A DNA stretch of 64,000 nt from NCBI RefSeq assembly GCF_000143415.4, contig NW_003314269.1, positions 993,246-1,057,245 on the forward strand. The letters are read 5' to 3'. The stretch's first letter is position 1; every line of letters begins with the position of its first letter. The position numbers were made by a program, and so were the translations under genes. Shown piece by piece: positions 34,545 to 46,379 of the stretch. Under the pieces are notes generated by a model. It searched no databases. It had not been told where the DNA came from and worked only from the letters and a program-made list of their open reading frames with translations. The stretch is from Selaginella moellendorffii (taxonomy: Eukaryota; Streptophyta; Lycopodiopsida; Selaginellales; Selaginellaceae).

Positions 34545-34566
34545 TCCCACTTTAACGAAATAGAGC
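34545..34566 (-). repeat. Right terminal inverted repeat, copy 1
   Basis: Exact complement of 21904-21925. The flanking base sequence differs completely from that of copy 2, which fixes the end of the element at 34566. Confidence 0.9.
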
Positions 34567-36800
34567 ATGATATGCCGAGCCACACTAAGCAATTTAACCG
34601 TGCATCACGACTCTGGGGCATCCCTCGCTTGGCAGTGTGCGCAAGCCAGTCTCTGCATTGAGAGTCCATGACCACTGAAAAATGAGTGTCCTCATATTCC
34701 AAACCATCACCACGCCCTAGTGATTTGGGACTCGAACCCAAGCACTAGAGGGTCGGGACTCGAACCCAACCTCCGTATATGCATCTACAGACGGCATCAC
34801 CTAGGATGCTTGGCGTGACCCTCCACACCGGTGCACCAACTTTTACTCAAAGCGTGCTATAAATCACAGCTTAGGAACTTAGTTCCTCCACACTGCCAAG
34901 TCCTCTCACTTGACACGTCTGTGATCATGCATGGACTCCTCCATACTTGGTCCCATGGCCCACCCTTTTTGAAGTTATCACCTTCAACTAGGGTATTTGT
35001 TCCCCCAACTTGCCAATCTCGCTTGGCAAGTTTTCCAACCACCGTAACATGGTTCATGCATAAGCGTGAAAGTCCTTGACCATTGACTTTCATTCAAAAC
35101 CCTCTCTTTGAACACTCAGGAATTACTTCTCTAACCTTGATAGCCTTACCTCATGGCAAGCTTCAAGACCACGTTTCTGCTGTGCCACTCTGGTTTCGCA
35201 TGTTCCACACTTGGCCTTTCTAGGTACTAAGCTACCTAGAATCGTCTTTGGGAACCTTGAAGGAACTTTGTCCCTTAGCTTGCTAAGGCCTCCCTTTTTG
35301 CAAGCTTTTTAGTTGCCATATAGTCTAATATGGACAATTCCATATTTTTCACTCTCCATGGCATCACGGTTGCTAGCAATAACACTCTCGAGCCCCCACT
35401 TGATTCTCCACTCTCAGCTGGCATAACCAGCCTTGGTCATCCCTTTCGATTCCTATAGTTCGGTTCTATCCCCTTACTACTTGTTTTTGGCTTCACACCT
35501 TTCTTTTGGTCATTCTCCTCCAGACTAAGAGGATAGCTTTGCACTTTCTATCATGCCTTAGCAAGTATTCTTAAGGATGAACTTACTCGATAATCTAGGG
35601 AGTAGTTCCTCAATTTAGGTATGCTCACCTTATAATCCCACACATCGGGATTAACGTTGCTGCTCATGGGCCTTCACTAGCCTTGCCAAAATTCCATTTT
35701 TGGCTTTGTTCAATTCGGGTAGACAGTCTTCTCCCGTCTCCGTAACCTTGGACACTTGGATAACACCTTCTATCCATTATTCGCTAGGGACTTAGTCCCT
35801 TGGGACTTATGCTATTAAGAAGTCTTGGGTAGCTACCTTCTACCAGTTTAACCAATTATCTTGCACCTTTTGCTTAGTTGCCTTATAGTTGTCAAGTCCT
35901 ACAACTAATTGCTAGTGCTTCCACACCTCCATCATTGTTTTAGTCACACATTTTACCACATGCCTTCCAGCTTAGGCTATGCCATTCCCATTTCCATTGG
36001 GACTCCCTTGGCAAGGGGTTTTTATGAACCTACCAACATAACCTCAAGGTATCACACCTTGGCACATTTGGTGTCTCCACACCATCAGCCCTACGAGCCT
36101 ACCCTTATTACTCTACTTATTAGTATCTAGGTCTTTGCCAAGACTAATATAATTGTTTCTCATGCTAACTATCCATTAACACTACACCATAGTGTTTGCA
36201 CCCAACTATGGGCCAAAGTTGCTTTCTTTTGGGAACATCTTCCCCACAACTTTAGTATAGCACATTCTGCCATCAATGAAATACCCATTGTTCTCATACT
36301 TGAATCTTATGATCCTCCCCATACCTCATGGGGCACCATACACCTCAGTCCAAATGCTTCTACCAATCCTTTACAACCATTTCCTGACTCCACTTAAGTC
36401 ATCTAGCATTTTGGACTTTGTTAATCCCTCGACCTATAAGGTCTTATTTTTGAGGTGTTAGCTCATTGGAATACAACTTCTTGTATTCATGTCCTACTTA
36501 CAAAGACTATTTTGCAAGTGTTAGTCTTACACTTGATTTTGTTCTCTTGGGGCAACTTTTGCCCCTTAGGACTACTTGTTCATATGATGAGAATACCAAC
36601 TCATCTCTAAGTACACCCCCAACTCCTTAGGTTGTTCTAGCATTTATTAAAAGTAGCCCCGGCTACCATTTCAAGGACTTGAGTCCTCTTCCATACTTGA
36701 CCTTCCACGGTCACTAATTCTGGTCTCAAATTCATGAGCACCAACCTTGACTATATGAGGGTAATCTTGTGACTCCTTTATTGTTTTGGAGTCTCTATCT
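34567..36800. other. Decayed LTR-element internal DNA
   Basis: No gene. CT-rich on the plus strand with few CG sites, and no frame with recognisable retroviral motifs. It is part of the host 22-kb element. Positions 36796-36800 are the TATCT target duplication of the following solo LTR. Confidence 0.45.
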
Positions 36801-38567
36801 TGTGAAACACAAAATCCCTAGGCCCCAAAGTGGAGCCGGAAGGGTGCCATGTGGTGGTGGCCAAAGCGAAAACCAAACGAGCGTAAGACGTTTGGACTAA
36901 AAGCTCCGACTTGAAAGGTCGAGAGCGGGAGAGGAACTCCCAACGAAGTGCTCAAGGAACGAGCACGAAGCGAGCAATAAAAGAGGCTCCAAAAAAGGAC
37001 CCAAAAGGACCAACACATGATACGTGAAAGTGTCCGAGATGGACCTGAGTTGGAGTCCGAAGCGGAGTTCGAGATGGACCCGAGTTGGAGTCCAAAGTGG
37101 AGTCCGAGATGGGGTCTGAGATGGAGTTTGAGGTGGATCCGAGATGGACCCGAGCTGGAGTCCAAGATGGAGCCCGAGATGGAGTCCAAGGTGGATCCGA
37201 GATGGACCCGAGATGGAGTCTGAGATGGAGTCCGAGGTGGACCCAAGATGGACCCGAGATGGAGTCTGAGATGCAGTCCGAGATGGAGTCCGAGGTGGAC
37301 CTGAGATGGACCCGAGATGGACCCGAGATGGAGTCCAAGATAGAGTCCGAGATGGGACCCAAGATGGAGTCCGAGATGGACCCGAGATGGAGTCCGAGAT
37401 GGAGTCCGAGATGGACCCGAGATGGAGTCCGAAGTCGAGACCGAGACCAAGATCGGGACCGAGACCGAGACCGAGACCGAGAACGGGACTGAGACCGAGG
37501 CCGAGTCCGAGTCCGAGTCCGAGTCTGAGTCCGAGTCCAAGTCCGAGTCCGAGTCCGAGTTCGAGTCTGAGAGGGTGAAAGCCCAAAGCGTTCGTCTCCC
37601 AAACCCTGGGGGGTTTGGTGAGCTCCAAAAGTATAGTAAGGGGGAGGACTGCAGTGGAGCCAGTTTGGCCAGGAAAGGCTAGTTTGGCCCAGGAAGGCCG
37701 GACCCAGTGTTGGGTGATGAGCTACCCACTGGGAAGTCCAAGACTAGAGTGAACACGGACCGACAAGCGGGGTAGCTTGGTGAAGTGTTCAAGAGCCAGC
37801 TCTAGTTCCTCCGGGAGATTGACTGGCCAATGCTCCCAGTCCAAGTGTGGGTGGCACTACCTACTTGGATACCTGTCGTGGCTCAACAGAACCTCGCTCT
37901 AAGCCCATGGCTAGAGCACTTAAAGGCAAAAGGTGGGGAGAGTACCCATGAGGCTTGCGTAAGGCCATGGTGTTCCGAAATGTTATCCCAAAGTCCCAAA
38001 CGGTGAAAGGGAAGAGGAGTAAGCCTCTAATGCAGTGACCAAGGATACGGTCACATGGTGAGGAAGTCCCAAAGGATAGTGGGACTTAGTGGTCGGGCTT
38101 GCGGGCCTTGATCCAGTGGTAGTGTTGGCGAACACGGCCATGGACGAGAAGGGACTTGGTGGGGACTGGAAAAGAGATGTCAGGGAAGGCTATTCCCCAT
38201 ATCTGCGGGCATCCTAGGGATGCTAAGGAGTGGATCTGGGATGATCATTCACGGATGGATGGCCCAATCTTTGAGAGACGGGACTATGATGCTGGTGGTG
38301 TTAGACCAAAGGTGTGACCAAGGTGAATGGGCATGGCCTTAGCGTAACGGGCCAATATGTCGGGGGTACCTTGGGGTGTCGGTCATGGGATCGGACCTAT
38401 GAAGCACTTGGACTAAGTGCAAAGGTTGAGTGGCATGGATGCCATTCTCAGGGCTAGCATGCCCTAAGTCCTAACTGGGACTTATGGAGGTTGTGAATGA
38501 GACTCCTCCAAGTGGTAGGAGGTGCGGTTAAGTAACTAAAGTAAAATGGAAAAATTAGTCGCTTACA
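36801..38567 (+). repeat. Solo LTR nested in the 22-kb element
   Basis: TGTGAAACAC...CGCTTACA, the same family as the host LTRs but in opposite orientation, with a perfect TATCT duplication (36796-36800, 38568-38572). The GAGTCC array spans about 37030-37570. It is left by LTR-LTR recombination of a separate insertion. Confidence 0.92.
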
Positions 38568-38653
38568 TATCTTCCCCGTGATCCCAACTATAGTTGTTTA
38601 CCACAACTATATTAGCCAGCTTGCAAAGTCAAACGCTCATCTGGATCACATCC

Positions 38654-38810
38654 TCAACTATATGAAGAAACCTTTATACTGTTCCCAAAATCCCAAAGTA
38701 GTTCCCTTACTGGCCCTTTTCCATCTACCACATTGTGCACAAATTCACGCATGAACTTGAGTGGAGAGCCATGTCTTCTCGACATGCTGCTCCCCGAGGA
38801 TAGGTCCATA
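38654..38810 (-). CDS. Short gag-position frame (truncated)
   Basis: Fifty-one codons starting MDLSSGSSMSRRHGSPLKFM and stopping at 38654, about 75 nt downstream of the primer-binding site. Its position fits the start of gag, but no nucleocapsid or capsid motif is present and the frame is short, so it is probably a remnant. Confidence 0.35.
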
Positions 38811-38880
38811 TCTAGGACCTTCCGATTCCAATACAAGCGGTGATATACTTGGCCACTAATAAGAGTCGGATTAAGGAACA

Positions 38881-38892
38881 GCTTTGATACCA
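38881..38892 (-). other. Primer-binding site (initiator tRNA-Met type)
   Basis: TGGTATCAAAGC on the minus strand, three bases after the 3' end of the 5' LTR. It differs by one base from the usual TGGTATCAGAGC of plant LTR elements. Confidence 0.85.
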
Positions 38893-38895
38893 AGT

Positions 38896-40697
38896 TGTAA
38901 GCGACTAATTTTTCCATTCTACTTTAGTCACTTAACCACACCTCCAACCACTTAGAGGAGTCTCACTCACAACCTCCATATGTCCTATTTTGGACTTGGG
39001 CTTGCTAGCCCCAAGAATAGCATCCCCGCCACTCAACATTTGCACTTGGTCCAAGTGCTCCACGTGTCCGATCCCATGACCGACATCCCAAGGTACCACC
39101 GACATATCAGCCCGTTATGCTAAGGCCATGCCCATTCACTTTGGTCACATCGGTGGTTTGACACCACTTACATCATAGTCCCGTCTCCCAAAGACTAGGC
39201 CATCCATCCATGAATGATCATCCCAGATCCACTCCTTAGCATACTTAGGATGCCCATAGACATGGGGAATAGCCTTCCCCAATATCCCCTTTCCAGTCCC
39301 CACCAAGTCCCTTTCTGCCCATGGCCGTGTTCACCAACACTGCCACTGGACCAAGGCCCACAAGCCCGTCCACTAAGTCCCACGGTTCTCTGGGACTTCC
39401 TCCTCACATGACTGTATCCTTGGTCTCTACACTATAGGACGGCTCCTCTTCCTTTTCATAGTCTGGGACCTTGGGGCAACATTTCGGAACACCGCAGCCT
39501 TACGCGAGCCTCGTGGGTACTCTCCCCGCCTTCCGCCTTTGGGTGCTCTAACCATGGGCTTAGAGTGAGGTTTCGTTGAGCCACGCCTGGTATCCAAGTA
39601 GGTAGTGCCACCCACACTTGGACTGGGAGCATCGGCCAGTCGATCTCTCGGAGGAACTAGAGCCGGCTCTTGAACACTTCATCAAGCTACCCCGTTTGTT
39701 GGTCCGTGTTCACTTTAGTCTTGGACTTCCTAGTGGGCAGCTCATCACCCAACACTGGGTACAGCCTTCCTAGGCCAAACTAGCCTTTCCTGGCCAAACT
39801 GGCTCCACTGCAGTCCTCCCCCTTATTATACTTTTGGAGCTCACCAAACCCCCCAGGGTTTGGGAGACGAATGCTTTGGGCTTTCACCCTCTCAAACTCG
39901 AACTCGGACTCGGACTCGGACTCGGACTCGGACTCGGACTCGGACTCGGACTCGGACTCGGACTTGGACTCGGGCTCCGGCTCGGTCTCGGCCTCGGCCT
40001 CGGTCTCGGTCTGGGTCCCGATCTCGGTCTCGGTCTCGGTCCCAGTCTCGGTCCCGGTCCCAGTCTCGGTCTCGACCTCGGACTCCATCTCGGGTCCTTC
40101 TCGGACACCATCTCGGATTCCATCTCGGGTCCATCTCAAACTCCATCTCAGACTCCATCTTGGACTCCGTCTCAGTCCATCTCGGACTCCATCTCGGACT
40201 CCATCTCAGGTCCTTCTTGGACTCCATCTCGGGTCCTTCTCGGACTTCATCTCGGATTCCATCTCGGGTCCATCTCGGACTCCATCTCGGATTCCATCTC
40301 GGGTCCATCTCGGACTCCGTCTTAGTCCATCTCAGACTCCGTCTTAGTCCATCTTGGACTCCGCTTCGGACTCCTCTTCGGACTCCAACTCGGGTCCATC
40401 TCGGACTCCACTTCGGACTCCACTTTGGACTCCACTTCGGACTCCAACTTGGGTCCATCTCGGACACTTCCACGTGTCATGTGTTGGTCCTTTTTGGGTC
40501 CCTTTTTGGAGCCTCGCTTATTGCTCGCTTCGTGCTCGTTCCTCGAGCACTTTGTTGGGAGTTCCACTCCCGCTCTCGACCTTTCAAGTTGGAGCTTTCG
40601 GTCCAAACGTGTTACACTCATTTGGCTTTCGCTTTGGCCACTACCACGTGGCACCCTTCTGGCTCCACTTTGGGGCCTAGGGATTTTGTGTCTCACA
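38896..40697 (-). repeat. 5' LTR of the 22-kb element
   Basis: An 1802-bp LTR with the hexamer array at about 39895-40450, including nine or more perfect GGACTC units from 39903. Its inner end touches the primer-binding site and its outer end the TCCAG duplication. Confidence 0.9.
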
Positions 40698-40702
40698 TCC
40701 AG

Positions 40703-40790
40703 GTCTTGGGGTGTGATCCTGATGATCCAAGTTCTGATTGATATCAATGGCAAGCTACATGTAGCTAGGAGTCTTTAAACTTTCGAAGAA
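40703..40790 (+). pseudogene. F-box/LRR-type gene A, 3' side of the insertion
   Basis: Directly after the target duplication the frame continues as VLGCDPDDPSSD and stops at TGA at 40739-40741. Joined with the codons before 18693 it makes a continuous C-terminal segment. Later codons (a WQATC-like stretch) are in the same frame after the stop. Confidence 0.5.
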
Positions 40791-41082
40791 TCATAAGCTG
40801 CTTGCGTACACTATAGAGTTAATAAAGTGAGATCTTCATTGTTTTTGACAAACACTTGGATTAGGTTGAATGGTTGGAGGAGGGACAGTCCCTTGTGTTA
40901 CTCTCCTAGTGATGGCACTTCAACGCCATATCTATAGGTTTGTGGTGTAGTTGTTTTTGGATTTCTTGTCGTATTGGTTTTGCTTCATAGGTTTAACAAC
41001 ATCAAGTAGAACATGAATGCCTTTGTTGAAGTTATTGTTAATAATGGTCAAAGGTAAATTAGGTTTGCCTTTTTCTGTAAGA

Positions 41083-41670
41083 ATGGCAGCTGGTTCCGAA
41101 GCGAAGCAGAGGAGGTTGGATGCTGTTCTTTTTGATGATGTGTTGCAACTCATCTTGAATAGGTTTGATAATGCAAAGGATTTAATGAGGCTGTCTCTTG
41201 TGTCACCCAACTGGCATCTTCTGTGCAATCGAGTCCCCACTTTAGTCTTCAAGTTTCCTTAGGATCCATTTTCTGAGGCCTTGTTCAAGACTGCCATGTC
41301 CAACAAGCATGGTCTGCAGTGTTTGACTATTTTCCATGTTGAGAAACTTGAAGGTAGTCTTCTATTTAAGGCACTGAGGTAGTTTTCTTCCACAATGCAA
41401 AAAGTTGTTTGGGATTATGCATATGGGGCACTAGCACCACAGAGATTATGGCTTCCTCATGTGCACACCTTGGAAATAAGGAATATTCAGGTGCAAGTGG
41501 CACAAAGCACTCGTGGATGCCTGACCTACACTAAGGGTGTGTAAATAAATGGTATATCATGGATATGAAGCGAGGTATCTCTTGCATTTCAAGACTCCCC
41601 ATTTGGAAGAGCTAAGTGTATGTATTATAAGGTCCTATACCAGCTCTCATTTACAAGTGGCACTAGAAGC
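41083..41670 (+). pseudogene. F-box protein pseudogene B
   Basis: The start MAAGSEAKQRRLDAVLFDDV runs into an F-box-like core (VLQLILNRFDNAKDLMRLSL then VSPNWHLLCNRVP). A TAG after FKFP (about 41260) and another after LLFKALR (about 41380) interrupt a frame that otherwise continues with LFKTAMSNKHGLQCLTIF and LWLPHVHTLEIRNIQVQVAQ. A frameshift follows before LHFKTPHLEELSVCII (about 41600). F-box proteins recruit substrates to SCF ubiquitin ligases. This copy is dead; gene A (18250-18693 plus 40703-40790) is its diverged neighbour. Confidence 0.65.
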
Positions 41671-41838
41671 ATGCAATCAGTGAAGAGATATGTAGAAGTT
41701 ATGATGGACAAGGATGACTCGAAGGATAATCGTATATAACATCATAGCTATCTATCATAATAAGGAGGAGTTGCCAAACTTTTTGGGCCATTGGATCCAG
41801 CCAATCGCAACTGTTTGATGGGGGGGTAACTATAAAAA

Positions 41839-41860
41839 GCTCTATTTCGTTAAAGTGGGA
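41839..41860 (+). repeat. Left terminal inverted repeat, copy 2
   Basis: Identical to 21904-21925. In both copies it is preceded by AAA, which may belong to the element or to the target. Confidence 0.9.
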
Positions 41861-42222
41861 ATTGTCATTATCCCACTTGTAAAATAAGGTTTCCAAACCT
41901 TTATATAGTATATAAATATAACAAAATTCAACTGCATTGAGGCACATGCCATTTTATTTTAAACAAGGAAATGTCTACTCAATCACTTCTCCTCCCCCTG
42001 CCACTGCTTCACCTCTCTCTTTTCCTTATCATCGTCGTCCAATTTCTTTCCATCCTTTTAATATTGGCTCAGTTGCTCCAAGTCTAGGTGGAGCCCAAGT
42101 CCCCATTCAATCTTTACTTTCCCCTTATTAATAAAACAACTTCGTAGACTTCCAATAACATGCTGTAACACTTCTAGTATAATGCAAATCCTCTCAAAGA
42201 ATTGTCTTTTAATATTAATACA

Positions 42223-42244
42223 ATGGCATGGAACCCCATGCCAT
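42223..42244. repeat. Palindrome unit near the left end
   Basis: ATGGCATGG, four bases AACC, then CCATGCCAT. The same unit is at 22288-22309 in copy 1. It lies just downstream of the FCP1-like stop codon. Confidence 0.85.
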
Positions 42245-43299
42245 AATAAGTTACATTTTTAAATAAATACATGCCATCTCAGACTGTTATTTTTTGCCTC
42301 CAACGCCTATACAATAATCTTGGAATTTCATCACTCTCCACACTATCAGGATTTAAACCCAAGAGTAATGCCATCTCTTCTCTAATACGTCCACGCTCAT
42401 GTTCAGTGGTCGAAGAACCCATCCGGTTGAGCAGATTATGGAAATGCGGATAGTGCTTGGCTAGACAATATACATGCCATAAATGATGACTGGTGTCTGT
42501 CCGATCAAATGGCTTCTGATATACCGTTCCATCTGCCATTTGGTTGATTTCTGCAGCCACCTCCTGGACTGGCCGGTTCTCTATCACCATCGCTCCAAGC
42601 CGTTTTGCAAGGTCCCCCAGAACATACGGTTTCTTCTCCCTAGTTTCCATACTGCAAGAGATGGGGTGCACTGCATATGTGTGCGTGTTCGCTGCAGTTT
42701 TAATCGGCGAGTCATTGATAATGAGGATTTCACTTGACCTAGCAGTCCGGTTCATCACTACAGCCTCTGGCTTGACGAAGATGGGCTTGCTACCCCTCAC
42801 ATGGACCATAGTCAAGCAATCCTCCTGCGTTAGGAGAAAGTCAAATGGTAATATTACTCGCGTCTGATCGTGCATCATCTGTAGCAACGTTAATGTATTG
42901 TGGCGCATCATGGATGTCCAAACTCCCAATTGCAAATTGAACCCGGCCCTCTGTTTTAAGTGTCGCATGGTCATTATTAGATCCCGCAGTTTCTCCCGTG
43001 TGATTAATGTGAATCTGTCTCTTTTGACCAACTTGCGACCGCAGGCTTTGGAGGGTGCAGTGACATTCGAGGACGAGCCACGCTCATGGGAGAAAAGGAC
43101 ACCGTTCAGATAAAAAACGATACAGTACTTTCGCCGTGACTCTGAAATGAAATGCGTCAGCATAAAAAATGGTACAAGTCAATTTTACCATCTACAATAT
43201 TAGTGAATGGTGCTCCCGATGGTCGTTGAGAGGGTTTTGGTCGAGAAAACGTGAAGGGCGGAAATACTTTCTTCTGCAATGTGGGGTCAATCGCATCCG

Positions 43300-43396
43300 A
43301 TGGCGTGTGGGCACATGCCATTTCAGCTGTAGACTCTGGTACAACTGGCTCAATAGTGGCATGGGGTGGTTCCGATGGCGTGTGATCACACGCCAT
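43300..43396. repeat. Two palindromes in a coding repeat, copy 2
   Basis: Units at 43300-43321 and 43375-43396. The second is a perfect palindrome (ATGGCGTGTGA plus its complement). Both are inside the Pro/Ser/Thr exon and are translated on the minus strand as EMACAHTPSD and EMACDHTPSE. Confidence 0.85.
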
Positions 43397-44711
43397 TTCA
43401 GTTGGTGCCTCCATTGGCAAAGTGGACATGACCGAACAGGCAGCAGGGGCGGTGTAGGGAGTTTCCAACGGCGCGTAGTCAGACGATTGGGCACACGTTG
43501 AGTCCGTTGGAAATGAGGATACGACCGGCTTGGCAGCTGGGGCGGCCTCATGCGGGTCCAATGGCGCCTGGTCACCGTCAGTTGGATACGTGGACAAGAT
43601 TGACTTAGTGGTATGGGCAGCATCAAGTGGAGCGTGGTCAGCTTGCTTGGCGTTGATATGGATAGTAGCCTCCACCAGCTCTAATGACTCTTGCAAGCAA
43701 GTAGAGTCCACTAGCGGATCCATATGCATGTCCAAATATCTCCCTTCGATTGAGATGGTATCCTCCCTACTGGCTACAAAAAACAAACTCATTAGCACAT
43801 TGAATCGACTATACTGTATTTACCATCAACTGCTATTGGGCGCACTGCTGATTCTGAAGGATTGGACATACGTTTTGACCCTTGCTTGGCACTATCCTTC
43901 CTCGACACTAAAGGCTAGAGTTTGTATCTTAATTCAACTGAATAATCTCTACTTACCATTTGCTTTGCAACCTACATGGACAATGTTAGAAATGGTAAAA
44001 GGTTAGGAATGGATGTACTATTATTTACCTGATGGTTTGTCTTGTATGACCTTCCTCCGCTGCTCTTTGGCCACCTCAGGCTGGCCATCGTCGTCATCAT
44101 CGTCGTCGTCGTTATTGTGATCGTCACCATTGTGAGGACCATCCAAGTCCTCTTCGTCCTCCTCTTCTTCGTCCTCCTCTTCTTTGTCCTCCTCTTCGTC
44201 CTTCTGCTCTTCCTGCTCATTATCTTTCTCTGGCTCCTCATCCCCCTCCTGCATTTCTTCCATAGGCTGCTCAGGCTGGATGGCTTGTTCTTCCAGGACC
44301 ATCTTGGGAAAATCATCTGGCCGAGTCTCCATCTCAAAATACAAGACATCCATAGCCTGTTTTAGTGCGTGACCTAGGACCGTATCCTCACCCCACTGTC
44401 TTAACATGGTTTCTGCACGTTCTTGCACCCTTCGAAGACAACGAGATGAGAAAAATGTGGCCCTGACTTGAAAAGCATCCCTCATCCATTGTACCTCTCC
44501 ATTGAGATTGGGGAAGGGGAGTCCGCCATAGGAATCTGAGTCAGGAGGTGGTGACTGCGGGCATTACCTATCATCTTTTCGTTGCCCTTCTTCCTTTTCG
44601 AATCAAACGCCTCTGATCCCGACGATTGTCCAACGTGCTTTCGCTTTTTATGACCACTGTCAGTTTGAGCTTGGCTGGTGCTTGCCTGTTTTGCCTTTGA
44701 AGAAGTGTCTC

Positions 44712-44760
44712 CTACAAGGAATGGCATGAGACCACACGCCATTGCAAATATAATTTGTAC
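44712..44760 (-). other. 49-nt palindrome-cored intron, copy 2
   Basis: Counterpart of 24876-24924, with the palindrome at 44721-44742. Donor GTACAA, acceptor TTGTAG. Confidence 0.55.
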
Positions 44761-44850
44761 CTCCTTTTTTCCTATTGCTTGTCTGTTTGTCCTTCTTCGA
44801 CGCGCCACCAGTGCGCTTTTCAGTCCTCGTGTCTGAATATTCACAACGAT

Positions 44851-44888
44851 CTATAATCAAAATGGCGTGAGGCCTCACGTGACCTTAC
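44851..44888 (-). other. 38-nt palindrome-cored candidate intron, copy 2
   Basis: Counterpart of 25015-25052, with palindrome bases 44862-44883. Donor GTAAGG, acceptor ATTATAG. Confidence 0.45.
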
Positions 44889-46325
44889 CTTGTGCAGGTT
44901 GTGAGCTCGGCCCAACAGTAGCTGTTAATGCCGTTTCAGCATCTGGGGGTGGCCACGCTCCTGCATACAGAGCTTGTGAGATAACATTTAAACTTAAAGT
45001 GCGTACTCACCAAGTTCGCAGAGAAGATACTGTTTTTCTTTGGCAACTGTAATTATATACTTCATTGAAGTCACCTCTTCAATGGAGTTTGTCACCGCAA
45101 CACACGGGACACCCTTGAGTAGTGCGGCTCGAAAGAATAGTCCGCCGCAGTTGTACTCGACAACGCATTTGCCCTTGGAGTCGGAAGCAGGTGCTATTGC
45201 GTTGAAGACCCAGCTGAGCATTTCCCATGCTGCACCTGGAGCTTTCTCTGGATTCGAAAGCTCCATAGCCGTCTTCAGTTCCTCAGGCACGGGTAAATTG
45301 ACCTCCCTCAGATCAATTCGATTGGCCTTGTCGAACGAAGCTGGGAAGTCACTCCAGTCCCACTCTGCTGCAGGACCAATAACAAGGGCGAGTGTGAAGA
45401 TGCGGACATTCGTCGGTATCTTCTTCTTAGCCATTATCCCATGGATCTCCTGCATCTCCTTGCCTTTCAACCGAGCCTTCACCTTATTCAAGGCCTTCTA
45501 GAACTTGTGATAGGATTTGGAGTCGTAGATCATATAGTGGACTGAAGATTCCACCTCCGCAAGTCCCACCATTAAGTCAATGATGGAGCTGACTTCGTCT
45601 GCATGAGTGATCTCCTCGTTTGTGAAGTCCATCACACAAAAGATGTTCTTGACCTGCTCATCTCCGCGGGAAACGATGCTCCTCCACCTTTGATCCTCAT
45701 CCGAATTCACGTATACCCGGTAAGGTTCTCGATAGGCCTCTGCTGCGGGGTCGAGCTGTTTCTGAAGCCGGCGGTCGACATCCCTCTTAATGAAATTTGG
45801 ATACTGATCCAACTTCTCAGCTTTACTTTTCGTGGCATCCCGCAGCAGATCGATGAACTTGGGGGCCCCCTTCACGTAGTCGTCGATGTCTTCATTTGAC
45901 AACTCCAGCTCTTCCATCATCTCTTGCGTGGTGTCGATGCTCACCCTCTCCACGGCCACTTGCGCGAAGATCCAATCCTTCAATAGCGCACGAGCTCTCA
46001 GAGTCGTGCACAAGTCCTCGTATGTCACAATATGGCTGGGAGTCATTTTGGTCTTGTTGAAGACTACCTCACCACGTAGAAGAGCATTAGCCACTGTCAG
46101 AAGGTCGTCGTCGTCTAGAGACCGCGAGAAACGCAAGGCGTTGAGCTTCAAATCATTGGGCTTCCGGCCGTCCTCCACACCCATTGAGTTTAGCAACTCC
46201 CCATCATGGTACCTCCTCAGCACATCTACCCATTCGTCAAAAACAACTTTTGTCGCGAGTAGAATGTTATGGATGCTGAGTGTGTCATTGACCCCCAGTG
46301 TTTTTGAGAGAAGACTCGAGAATTC

Positions 46326-46379
46326 CTGCAATGGAAATGGCGTGAGGCCACATGCTATGCCACATGCAACGAGGCTTAC
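46326..46379 (-). other. 54-nt palindrome-cored intron in the ParB-like region
   Basis: Minus-strand GTAAGC...CATTGCAG with the palindrome at 46337-46358. It is a multiple of three and free of stops, so unspliced RNA would add VSLVACGIACGLTPFPLQ to the protein. It is absent from copy 1 because of the 530-bp deletion. Confidence 0.6.

Larger units (their letters stand above)
21904..34566. mobile_element. TIR DNA transposon, copy 1 (12.7 kb)
   Basis: The ends are perfect terminal inverted repeats of at least 22 bp (GCTCTATTTCGTTAAAGTGG then GA at 21904-21925; complement at 34545-34566). The interior aligns with 41839-56092 almost end to end. It holds a minus-strand ParB/Srx-FCP1 gene and a plus-strand DDE-type gene, both broken, plus many short palindromes. 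No target duplication is obvious next to the repeats (flanks TTAGATAAA and ATGATATGC). It is nested in the 22-kb LTR element. The transposon superfamily cannot be named from the ends. Confidence 0.85.
18694..40697 (-). mobile_element. 22-kb LTR retrotransposon with nested insertions
   Basis: The two ends are LTRs of one family in the same orientation (18694-20580 and 38896-40697), flanked by the same 5-bp target duplication TCCAG (18689-18693 and 40698-40702). On the minus strand the 5' LTR is followed after 3 nt by a primer-binding site complementary to initiator tRNA-Met (38881-38892). The 3' LTR is preceded by a purine-rich tract (20581-20594). A solo LTR and a 12.7-kb DNA element are nested inside; without them roughly 3.9 kb of internal DNA remains. 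That holds only a short gag-position frame and no recognisable protease, reverse transcriptase or integrase, so the element is non-autonomous or heavily eroded. Confidence 0.85.

Noticed and set aside
21904-34566. A target-site duplication for the DNA element
   Set aside because: The bases beside both copies (TTAGATAAA/ATGATATGC and CTATAAAAA/TTTAAAGGG) share only AT-richness; no repeat of 2-9 bp is convincing.
36801-40697. Inverted LTR pair read as a single foldback transposon
   Set aside because: The left LTR has its own TATCT duplication and the right one borders a primer-binding site and the TCCAG duplication, so they are two insertion events.
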